Assembly: GCA_016783135.1 (NCBI GenBank)
Contig: JADHXC010000017.1
Span: 1-39,918 of the forward strand
Length of the DNA: 39,918 nucleotides
Direction of reading: 5' to 3'
Source: Dehalococcoidales bacterium
Lineage (GTDB): Bacteria; Chloroflexota; Dehalococcoidia; Dehalococcoidales; Fen-1064
Each line of letters starts with the position of its first letter. Positions within the stretch are counted from its first letter, which is position 1. The notes under the pieces are model-generated. The model was given only the letters and a program-made list of their open reading frames with translations. It did no database searches and was not told where the DNA came from. Both the position numbers and the translations under genes were made by a program. Below are positions 33,261 through 39,918 of the stretch, piece by piece.

Positions 33261-34592
33261 ATGCCATCAAGAGAAGAGTTGAAATCAAAGGTCTGCCGGG
33301 AGATTGACAGCAGGGGTGAAGAGATAATAGCAGTTGCCAGGACCATCATGGAGAATCCGGAGCCGGGATTCCGCGAGAAGAAGACATCACGCCTGGTTGC
33401 GGAGAAATTCAGCGAGCTTGGCATCACATACCGTGACGGTCTCGGAATTACGGGTGTAAAGGGGATAGTACCGGGCGGCAGGGAAGGACCGACGGTAGCC
33501 GTCCTTGGTGAACTGGACTCGCTGATAGTCCCCGGCCATCCGAACGCCGACCCGGTAACAGGGGCCGCCCATGCCTGCGGTCACAATGCCCAGATAGGGA
33601 CACTCATCGGCGTTGCCACCGGACTTATCGGTGCCGGAGTGCTGCCTTCCCTGGCAGGGCGCGTGGCTTTTATGGCAGTCCCCGCTGAAGAATACATCGA
33701 GATAGAGTTCCGTGAGGACCTGCATGCGCAGGGTAAAATCACCTTCCTTGGAGGTAAGCCGGAACTTATCAAGCTCGGTGAGTTTGACGATATTGATATG
33801 GCCATGATGGTACACACCGCATCAGGCACCAGAGGCAGGTTGATGGGTATGGGAGGAACGAGCAACGGCTGTGTCGCCAAGCAGATTAAGTTCATCGGGC
33901 GTGGCTCTCACGCCGGAGGCGCACCGCACGCCGGTATAAATGCTCTCAATGCCGCCATGATTGCCCTCTCCGCAATACATGCCCAGCGAGAGACCTTCAA
34001 GGACGTAGACACCGTCAGGGTGCACCCCATCATCACCAGGGGAGGTGAGGCGGTCAATATCGTTCCTGCCGACGTCCGCATGGAGACCTTCGTGCGTGGA
34101 AGGACTCTTGAGGCGATACAGGACGCCAGCGAAAAGGTTGACCGTGCCCTCCGCGCCGGCGCACTCGCTGTCGGGGGTAAGGTTCGCATAAAGACCCTCC
34201 CCGGCTACCTACCCATCACCAACGACCGCAACCTGAGCGCAGTCTGTCGTTCCAATGCACAGGCTCTACTCGGTAAGAGGAAGGTGGGCGTGCAGCGCCA
34301 CCATGGTACAGGGTCGACTGACATGGGGGACGTGAGTTGCATCATGCCGGCCATTCACCCCTACGCCGCCGGTGCCACCGGTAACAGCCACGGTGATGAC
34401 TACATGATAGAAGATTATGACCAGGCAGTCCTCAATCCTGCCAAAGTGATGGCAATGACGGTAATAGACCTTCTTGCCGATGGTGCGGTCAAAGGGAAAG
34501 AGGTGCTAGCCAGGCACAAGCCCAGTATGACCAGGCAGGAGTACCTTAACCTGCTGGAGAGCCTGCGCAAGGATGAGGAGTACCAGGGCTAG
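33261..34592 (+). CDS. M20-family amidohydrolase/peptidase
   Basis: This 443-residue metal-dependent hydrolase is of the AbgB/IAA-amino-acid-hydrolase type. Features seen: EPGFREKKTS (early family motif), LGELDSL, GAAHACGHNAQIG (metal-binding His and Cys), PAEEYIE (catalytic Glu), GRGSHAGGAPHAGINALNA (dimerisation-domain His), and GNSHGDDYMIEDYD near the end. The substrate, likely an N-acyl or amide-linked amino acid, cannot be named. The ATG follows GGAGG by eight bases. It is divergent in function from the ABC genes upstream and separated from them by 177 bp. It ends 15 bp from the convergent acyl-CoA synthetase gene. Confidence 0.9.
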   Translation: MPSREELKSKVCREIDSRGEEIIAVARTIMENPEPGFREKKTSRLVAEKFSELGITYRDGLGITGVKGIVPGGREGPTVAVLGELDSLIVPGHPNADPVTGAAHACGHNAQIGTLIGVATGLIGAGVLPSLAGRVAFMAVPAEEYIEIEFREDLHAQGKITFLGGKPELIKLGEFDDIDMAMMVHTASGTRGRLMGMGGTSNGCVAKQIKFIGRGSHAGGAPHAGINALNAAMIALSAIHAQRETFKDVDTVRVHPIITRGGEAVNIVPADVRMETFVRGRTLEAIQDASEKVDRALRAGALAVGGKVRIKTLPGYLPITNDRNLSAVCRSNAQALLGKRKVGVQRHHGTGSTDMGDVSCIMPAIHPYAAGATGNSHGDDYMIEDYDQAVLNPAKVMAMTVIDLLADGAVKGKEVLARHKPSMTRQEYLNLLESLRKDEEYQG

Positions 34593-34607
34593 ACCGGAAG
34601 CCATCCC

Positions 34608-36026
34608 TCAAGCAGTCGGGTTTCGCCTTAACCGGTAGTATTCAAGCACGTTCTTCAGAGCGGCGGCACCGCGTTCCAAAGTCGGAAATACAGGTATGCC
34701 GCCTTCCTGGAACCTGGGGATGGTCTCACGAGCTTCGGCCATCTCTTCCGGGTTGTAGTAGGGAAGAATAGCCATTACCGGTTTCGAGGTTTCCCCTTTC
34801 AGGTCCAGGGCTGCTTTGATATCAGCGTCACGCATCTCCGGACCGAACATGAAAGTACCCACCCGTGACTGGAGCACGATATTGTCAATATTATTATCCC
34901 TGGCTACCAGCCCCAGGATACGCGCCAGCTCCAGACGGTTCCTGCCCGCGTCGGTATCAATGGGATTACGGTAGCTGCCCCCTATCAGGCTGAAGAACGT
35001 CGCCAGTTCTTCGTAGGACTCCTCCGATAGTAAAGGCACACGGAATCCGGCCCCGGCGAAGACATCCGTGCTGGCAATGGACTGGCCACCGGCACCACCG
35101 ACCAGGGCTACCCTATCGCCCAGAACGGGAGGGAGGTGGATAAGGGCTTTAAGTGTATCTATAAGCTCTTCCTGGCCGAATACCTGTATCACGCCGCATT
35201 GCCTCATGGCCGAGCCCCACACTTCCTGCGGTACTGCCAGTGAAGCCGTGTGCGAGCCAACGGCTCGTCCTCCGTCCGTTGTCCAGCCGCCTTTCCAGAG
35301 CACTACCGGTTTTCTGGCAGCTACCTCACGCAGCACAGAGAAGAATTTCCTGCCGTCTCTCACCCCTTCCAGGTACATGCCAATGACCTCAATCGACGGG
35401 TCCTGTCCGAAATAGGCCAGGTAATCACTGGCATGCAGCACAGTCCCATTACCGAAACTGACCGACTTGTTTATGTCAACACCTTCAGTGTGTGCTTCCC
35501 GGGCAAAGTACATGGCATGGCCGCCACTCTGCGAAATCAGGCCCACCGGCCCGCTGCACCCGCTGTACTGGTCACCAATCTGCCTCAGACCAATCCCCGG
35601 CGTGAATATACCACGGCAATTGGGACCGATGATATGAAAGTCCGCCTGCTCCGCCCTCTCCTTCAGCAACCGCTCCAGCCTTATCCCTTCTTCAGTGTTG
35701 GTCTCGGAAAAGCCAGCGGTAAAGAAATGGGCTGCGGCCACATCTTTCCGGATGCAGTCCTCAAGCACCTGCGGAGCCATTTTTCGCGGAAGGTTAATGA
35801 TTGCCAGGTCCACCGGTTCGGGAATATCAACGATACTGGTATAATTCTCTACCCCGAGGGCTCTGATACCTTCAATGGATTCCGGATTCACCTGCACAGA
35901 ATAGAGTTTGCCTGTGAAGGTGCTCTCATTATGCAGCCAGTGGAAATTGCCCCTCTTGCTGTCACCAACAATGGCCACGCAGCGGGGATTGAAGGCCTTT
36001 TCCATTTTTTCGAAATCTACTCTCAA
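34608..36026 (-). CDS. NDP-forming acyl-CoA synthetase, alpha (CoA-binding) part
   Basis: This 472-residue protein belongs to the CoA-binding/succinyl-CoA-ligase-like family (AcdA alpha part). A Rossmann CoA-binding domain (NPRCVAIVGDSKRGNFHW, VNPESIEGIRALG) is followed by ligase domains. GPNCRGIF, LISQSGGHAMYFA and VGSHTASLA are visible; the last contains the histidine that is phosphorylated in this family. No ATP-grasp (beta) domain is present, and no beta gene lies next to it. The start is TTG 36026, after AAGGGGGG; an in-frame ATG at 36005 lacks a ribosome binding site. It would make or cleave an acyl-CoA with ATP/ADP, in keeping with the thiolase and enoyl-CoA hydratase in the window. 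Confidence 0.85.
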   Translation of the reverse strand: MRVDFEKMEKAFNPRCVAIVGDSKRGNFHWLHNESTFTGKLYSVQVNPESIEGIRALGVENYTSIVDIPEPVDLAIINLPRKMAPQVLEDCIRKDVAAAHFFTAGFSETNTEEGIRLERLLKERAEQADFHIIGPNCRGIFTPGIGLRQIGDQYSGCSGPVGLISQSGGHAMYFAREAHTEGVDINKSVSFGNGTVLHASDYLAYFGQDPSIEVIGMYLEGVRDGRKFFSVLREVAARKPVVLWKGGWTTDGGRAVGSHTASLAVPQEVWGSAMRQCGVIQVFGQEELIDTLKALIHLPPVLGDRVALVGGAGGQSIASTDVFAGAGFRVPLLSEESYEELATFFSLIGGSYRNPIDTDAGRNRLELARILGLVARDNNIDNIVLQSRVGTFMFGPEMRDADIKAALDLKGETSKPVMAILPYYNPEEMAEARETIPRFQEGGIPVFPTLERGAAALKNVLEYYRLRRNPTA

Positions 36027-36112
36027 ATTCCCCCCTTGATTTACTGCCGGAGCGTTCCCGGGGCACTATGGTAGCCTTTTAAGGATGCCCGATTAATCGT
36101 TTTGTCCGGGTA

Positions 36113-36141
36113 TTGACAATCCGTCCCTGTGGAACTACTAT
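36113..36141 (+). promoter_or_regulatory. Promoter of the HNH gene
   Basis: TTGACA (36113-36118), a 17-bp spacer and TACTAT (36136-36141) predict a start near 36148, about 74 bases before the GTG start. Confidence 0.6.
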
Positions 36142-36221
36142 AGTAGTCCTGCAATGTTAATATTGCTCAGGTGAGGTCCCGGCATTTCAGCCTACCGGGA
36201 CAGCACCGGGGAGGCAAGCAA

Positions 36222-36533
36222 GTGGCCAGTCAAGCATGCCAGATATGCGGGCGCCACAGCAAGCCTGACACCATGGAGCAGCACCACATTGTTCCTACCG
36301 AAGTGACCGCACCAACCGGTATTCCCGAATCACAAACCCTGTGGCTGTGTGCCAATTGCCACCACGAGGTACATTCCTGGTACCGCTCCAAGGTTGCCCG
36401 GACTACCTATGACCTGAACATTAAACGCTTCCGCCCGAGGTCAGACCTCGAACTGGTCCGCGAGTACCAGGCCGTCTTCAATAATTACCTGAAATACAGG
36501 GCAGAGCAAGACCACCGCACGGTACCACGTTAA
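36222..36533 (+). CDS. Small HNH-endonuclease-like protein
   Basis: This 103-residue protein has CQICGR near the N-terminus, EQHHIVP in the middle and LCANCHHEVHSWY, matching the Cys-pair HNH layout (CxxC, HH, CxxC, HxxxH). I chose GTG 36222 because GGGGAGG lies seven bases upstream; the longer frame from GTG 36171 has no ribosome binding site. It may be a nicking or restriction-type nuclease, but many chromosomal HNH proteins of this size have unknown roles. Its C-terminal half (KRFRPRSDLELVREYQAVF) is helical and basic. It stands alone with its own promoter and is convergent with the thiolase gene. Confidence 0.75.
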   Translation: MASQACQICGRHSKPDTMEQHHIVPTEVTAPTGIPESQTLWLCANCHHEVHSWYRSKVARTTYDLNIKRFRPRSDLELVREYQAVFNNYLKYRAEQDHRTVPR

Positions 36534-36548
36534 CCACTGGCGGACAGG

Positions 36549-37766
36549 CTAGTCCTCCCTCTTGATGATGGTAGCTACTCCCTGACCACCGCCGACACAA
36601 GGAGTCGCCAGACCATACGTGCCACCCTTTATTTTAAGTGTTCTGGCGAGTGTCCCGACAAGCCTGGTGCCGGTAGCACCGAGTGGATGACCAATGGCAA
36701 CCGCGCCACCATTTACATTTACCTTCTCCGGCTCAATACCCAGCTCTTTTATTGCGTTGAGAGCAACGATGGAAAAGGCCTCGTTTATCTCCCAGAAGTC
36801 GATGTCCTTGACCTCCAGGCCGGCATGCTTCAGAGCCTTACGACTGGCAGGAACAGGTCCCATCCCCATCATTGACGGGTCGACCCCGGCCCATCCCAGG
36901 GAAATGACCTGTGCCAGGGGCTTCAGATTGTACTCACCGGCCTTCTCCCTGGACATCAGAATCATGGCCGTAGCGCCGGCGTTCAATGGCGATGAGTTCC
37001 CGGCGGTTACCTGTCCATCCGGAATGTAAGCCGGATTCAGTCCGGCCAATGCTTCTATGGTAGTGGTCGCCCGGATGGCAACATCGTGGTCGATGACCTG
37101 CTTGGTGCCATCTGCCAGTGTTACCTCCACCGGCATTATCTCACCCTTGAAGAAGCCCTCCTCCAGTGCCCTGGCCGCCCTCTGGTGGCTTCGCAGTGCC
37201 CAATTGTCCATATCTTCACGGGTAAAATCAGTATGCTTCAGCAGCTTCTCCGCGGTGAGTCCCATGTTCATCGCGGTCATCAGTTCGTACTTCTGGAATC
37301 GGGGGTCCATGAACAGCTTTTCGTTGGGCTTGATAGGTGAAAGGTTGGGGTCGCCGCCGCCGGGACCGCCCATCGGAACATGCGTCATATGCTCGATTCC
37401 ACACGAGATGACGATGTCTGAATACCCCAGTGCTATCTCCATCGCCGCAGTGTGCACGGTCGACATCGAGGAGCCGCACTGACGGTCGATATGTGAAGCC
37501 GCCACGCTGAATGGTAGCTCGGCGAGGAAGGCAATATTCCTTCCCCCGAACATCATCTGCTCACCCCAGGGCTGGGCAGTACCGGCAAGGAGTTCATCAA
37601 TGTCATCCGGCTTGATACCGGTACGCTTGATAAGCTCTTTTATCAGTTCCGCAGCGACATCATCCATACGGACGCTATTGAAAACGTCCCGCTCCGGTTC
37701 CCTTGGTCTTGACCTTGAAAATGACGACCGCAGGTAGTCAGCTATTACGACATCTCTTCCTTCCAT
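36549..37766 (-). CDS. Thiolase / acetyl-CoA acetyltransferase
   Basis: This 405-residue thiolase has the nucleophilic cysteine in DRQCGSSMSTVH, then NEAFSIVALNAI, GGAVAIGHPLGATGTR (catalytic His) and CVGGGQGVATI (second catalytic Cys). The N-terminal DVVIADYLRSSFSR is typical of degradative or biosynthetic type II thiolases. AAGGAGG lies nine bases before the ATG. It breaks or forms beta-ketoacyl-CoA and fits with the enoyl-CoA hydratase at 17215 and the acyl-CoA synthetase at 34608, though these are separated and not one operon. Confidence 0.94.
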   Translation of the reverse strand: MEGRDVVIADYLRSSFSRSRPREPERDVFNSVRMDDVAAELIKELIKRTGIKPDDIDELLAGTAQPWGEQMMFGGRNIAFLAELPFSVAASHIDRQCGSSMSTVHTAAMEIALGYSDIVISCGIEHMTHVPMGGPGGGDPNLSPIKPNEKLFMDPRFQKYELMTAMNMGLTAEKLLKHTDFTREDMDNWALRSHQRAARALEEGFFKGEIMPVEVTLADGTKQVIDHDVAIRATTTIEALAGLNPAYIPDGQVTAGNSSPLNAGATAMILMSREKAGEYNLKPLAQVISLGWAGVDPSMMGMGPVPASRKALKHAGLEVKDIDFWEINEAFSIVALNAIKELGIEPEKVNVNGGAVAIGHPLGATGTRLVGTLARTLKIKGGTYGLATPCVGGGQGVATIIKRED

Positions 37767-38153
37767 TGTTCCTGAACCTCCTTATACCTGAGCGTATTTT
37801 GCTGCTCTTTGTAGTGCATGCAGACATATCCTATCGCATACTAATTCTCCGGTCAACCTGTTGTAATCGTTCGGTACATTGGTGATAATCCAGTACAGCC
37901 GATGCTGGTTGACACCGGAGAGAGTCTGTGCGGTTGTATATGACTCCTCACTCTGTTGTGTTACCCTTCTGTTCGAACAAGATAATCTTTCTCATACGCA
38001 CAAATACTCATTCAGGCTCATTCAATCTCACTCAGCTAATATACTGCCGTTATCAAGACTTCTCACATAGGCGGGTATTAAAACTACCGACCTGAGTCGC
38101 CGTAAACGGTTGTCAACACTGTGCCCACTATGCAGAACCCTGTCTGAACCGTT
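37767..38153. other. Gene-free region between thiolase and ProV-like gene
   Basis: No gene is supported. It contains copy B of the TGTTACCC repeat (37941-37982). CTCATTCAGG and CTCATTCAATCTCACTCAG at about 38007-38035 make a short degenerate tandem of the TCA(T/C)TCA type. Confidence 0.45.
37941..37982 (+). repeat. TGTTACCC interspersed repeat, copy B
   Basis: CCTCACTCTGTTGTGTTACC and then CTTCTGTTCGAACAAGA matches copy A (13873-13914, opposite strand) with few differences. A related upstream motif TCGGTACATTGGTGA (about 37870) is shared with copy C. Confidence 0.6.
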
Positions 38154-38182
38154 TTGACAGTCCAGCACAATACTGGTATAGT
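38154..38182 (+). promoter_or_regulatory. Promoter of the ProV-like gene
   Basis: A perfect TTGACA (38154-38159), a 17-bp spacer and TATAGT (38177-38182) predict a start near 38189. The leader would be about 240 nt, long enough for a regulatory RNA. It includes a 16-codon frame (ATG 38236 to TGA 38286) without a ribosome binding site. Confidence 0.7.
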
Positions 38183-38427
38183 CTAACAGACCTTGGCAAA
38201 GCCAGCGGGCACAGGTCCCACTCGGCGGCGACAACATGTTCACGGGAGATAAGGTCCAGTTAACTGGTATGGAGGGTAACAACTGAATAGACTGAGCACA
38301 ATCCCTCTTATTCCTCTGCTTGCTTGAATTGTCGCCCATTCGCAATCCCCGTGACCGCAAACTATCGCTCCCCATCTTACCCATCATTCGCTTTTCATTA
38401 CTGTTGATTAAGGCCATTGGAGAGGAA

Positions 38428-39648
38428 ATGTCTGCCAATAATACAATCATCTCATGTAAGAACCTGTGGAAGATATTCGGGCCGAATGCAGATACTGTGA
38501 TTGATGAGATATCCAACAACGGCATGACCAAGCAGGAGCTGCTGGAGCGGACCGGCCACGTGATAGCCGTCAAGGACGTGTCCTTTGACGTGCACGATAG
38601 CGAGATATTCGTGGTCATGGGTCTCTCCGGAAGCGGAAAGTCGACACTTATCCGCTGCATGAACCGGCTCATAGACCCCACCAGGGGCAATATCTACATC
38701 GATGGTGCTGACATATCCGAGATGAGTAAGGACGAGCTCAGGGAGATGCGGCGGACCAAGATGAACATGGTCTTCCAGTACTTCGGGCTGCTCCCCCACC
38801 GCTCGGTACACGATAATGTTGGTTTCGGTCTGGAGATACGGGGCGAACACGGACACACCAAGGAGGAGAAGGTTGCCGCGGCATTGGAGCAGGTGGGGCT
38901 GAAAGGCTGGGAGAAGAGCCATATCCATGAACTCAGCGGCGGCATGCAGCAGCGCGTGGGACTGGCGCGTGCCCTTGCCGGGGGTGCGAGCATACTCCTC
39001 ATGGACGAGCCATTCAGCGCCCTTGACCCCCTCATCCGGCGTCAGATGCAGGACGAGTTCATCAACCTCCGCTCCGAGGTCCAACAGACGGTGGTCTTCA
39101 TAACGCACGACCTTATGGAAGCGCTCCGGCTCGGTGACCGTGTCGCCATCATGAAAGACGGCGAAATAGTCCAGATTGGCACCCCACAGCAGATAGTCAG
39201 TGACCCGGCCGACGAGTACGTCAGTGAGTTTGTCAGGGACGTTCCCCGCGGACAGGTAATAGCAGTGAGAAGCGTCATGGAACGGCCTGCGGTAGTGATT
39301 ACCATAGAACGAGGTCTTGAAGAAACGCTGGCTGCACTAAAGGAGCAGGATACTACTGCCGGCTTCATTGTCGACGAATTCCGCAAGTATATCGGTACGG
39401 TCACTACGTCTGACGTGGAGGCTGCCATCGAAAGCGGTGCCACGCAGGTCAGCGAGCTAGTCAATCTCGACTCTCCGAGCTGTCCTCTAACTACCACACT
39501 CGACGAATGCCTGCAACTGGTAGCAGAGCATGACACCCCGCTGGCAGTGGTCAGCACCAGGGGTCATCTAATCGGCATCGCTACCAAAACTGCCCTCATC
39601 CAAGCCATGAAAACGGATGCAGGGAACGGGAACGGTAACGGGCACTGA
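38428..39648 (+). CDS. proV: Glycine betaine/proline-type ABC transporter ATPase (ProV/OpuAA-like)
   Basis: This 406-residue ATPase has the family N-terminus (CKNLWKIFGP, then GHVIAVKDVSFDV), Walker A GLSGSGKST, signature LSGGMQQRVGLA, Walker B ILLMDEPFSALDP and the H-loop ITHD. The C-terminal third is a pair of CBS domains (VDEFRKYIGTV, PLTTTLDECL, GIATKTALIQAM), which sense ionic strength in OpuA. I chose ATG 38428 because GGAG lies seven bases upstream, although the frame is open from 38320. The length fits ProV (400 in E. coli). It would energise uptake of glycine betaine or another compatible solute. No permease or binding protein gene follows in the window; an insertion sequence starts instead. 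Confidence 0.93.
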   Translation: MSANNTIISCKNLWKIFGPNADTVIDEISNNGMTKQELLERTGHVIAVKDVSFDVHDSEIFVVMGLSGSGKSTLIRCMNRLIDPTRGNIYIDGADISEMSKDELREMRRTKMNMVFQYFGLLPHRSVHDNVGFGLEIRGEHGHTKEEKVAAALEQVGLKGWEKSHIHELSGGMQQRVGLARALAGGASILLMDEPFSALDPLIRRQMQDEFINLRSEVQQTVVFITHDLMEALRLGDRVAIMKDGEIVQIGTPQQIVSDPADEYVSEFVRDVPRGQVIAVRSVMERPAVVITIERGLEETLAALKEQDTTAGFIVDEFRKYIGTVTTSDVEAAIESGATQVSELVNLDSPSCPLTTTLDECLQLVAEHDTPLAVVSTRGHLIGIATKTALIQAMKTDAGNGNGNGH

Positions 39649-39846
39649 CCATGCCAATAACCCAGGCTTGTCTTTGCTGCGTGACGTGAACTAACCCAAC
39701 TTCCGCACTTTGAAGTAGCAAATATTATTCAAGAATTTTTCTAGGCTCAAACGGCAGAGAGTTGTGGTGGTCGCCAAATGTCGATGCTGGCTGAAAGCCG
39801 ATGTAGTGCCAAAAACGGGTTCTGGAAAAGCCGCTATAATCTGGTC
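39649..39846 (+). other. Left flank of an insertion sequence
   Basis: No ORF is supported. CTTCCGCACTTTGAAG at about 39700-39715 is a short imperfect palindrome and may lie at the left end of the IS. TATAAT (39835-39840) stands seven bases before the transposase ATG, so a leaderless transcript is likely; no good -35 is seen. Confidence 0.45.
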
Positions 39847-39918
39847 ATGTACCTGAAGCGATGCGGGCAGACCAGGCTCAAGCGTGATGGCGTCTACTGG
39901 CAGCTGGTCGAGTCCTAC
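39847..39918 (+). mobile_element. IS1634/IS4-type transposase, N-terminal start (cut by window edge)
   Basis: The last 24 codons, MYLKRCGQTRLKRDGVYW then QLVESY, resemble the start of IS1634-family (IS4 superfamily) transposases, which open with MYL(R/K)R...G..Y.W.LVE. The identification rests on this short stretch. There is no ribosome binding site, in keeping with a leaderless start. Confidence 0.65.

Noticed and set aside
38236-38286. 16-codon leader peptide before the ProV-like gene
   Set aside because: No ribosome binding site and no run of regulatory codons; kept only as a remark under the promoter.

Overview
The window looks like a chromosome segment of an anaerobic Chloroflexota bacterium, probably class Dehalococcoidia. 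That placement is an inference from gene content: a selenocysteine formate dehydrogenase, a Wood-Ljungdahl-type methylenetetrahydrofolate reductase, a four-subunit pyruvate:ferredoxin oxidoreductase, CoA/thiolase genes, no outer-membrane genes, and strong sigma-70-type promoters. No rRNA or ribosomal marker is present to confirm it.

Layout. (1) 1-1882: the end of a mobile region, with an IS3-family transposase tail, an unknown ORF, and a tyrosine recombinase lying directly downstream of tRNA-Gly(TCC). (2) 2070-13731: a compact selenium/formate block. A winged-HTH regulator with a near-consensus promoter is followed by fdhA (a Tat substrate with an in-frame UGA selenocysteine codon), fdhB, fdhC and fdhE. 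Then come two TatA/B-type genes and tatC, the selenocysteine tRNA (selC), a small unknown gene, and selB and selA on the opposite strand. Almost everything needed to make, mature and export one selenoenzyme is within 11.6 kb; only selD is missing. (3) 14078-14956: methylenetetrahydrofolate reductase. (4) 15133-17134: an IS remnant and a three-gene operon of unknown function, led by a proteasome-beta-like Ntn-hydrolase candidate with serine instead of threonine at the predicted nucleophile position. This is the best candidate here for an undescribed system. (5) 17215-18900: enoyl-CoA hydratase, a 77-bp duplication of its 5' end, tRNA-Pro, and hairpin-rich interspersed repeats. (6) 18911-24981: a seven-gene operon, porCDAB followed by NuoE-, NuoF- and HoxU/NuoG-like subunits, which probably links pyruvate oxidation through ferredoxin to NAD(P)H. 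(7) 25024-27846: tRNA-Arg, another hairpin-rich repeat, an ArsB/NhaD-type permease and a Na+/Ca2+-exchanger-type antiporter. (8) 28080-33083: a MacB/FtsX-type ABC exporter with two ATPases, one fused to an AbrB-like domain. (9) 33261-37766: M20 amidohydrolase, NDP-forming acyl-CoA synthetase alpha part, HNH protein, thiolase. (10) 38154-39918: a ProV/OpuAA-type ATPase with a long leader, followed by the start of an IS1634/IS4-type transposase where a permease gene would be expected.

How the genes fit together. Formate dehydrogenase (exported, membrane-bound), methylenetetrahydrofolate reductase and pyruvate:ferredoxin oxidoreductase fit an acetyl-CoA-pathway metabolism in which formate, pyruvate, ferredoxin and NAD(P)H are interconverted. 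The Tat genes beside a Tat-dependent formate dehydrogenase, and selA, selB and selC beside a UGA-containing gene, are strong functional pairings. Non-coding DNA carries three copies of a short TGTTACCC-containing repeat and several copies of a palindrome-rich element, so intergenic space here has been shaped by small mobile or repetitive sequences.
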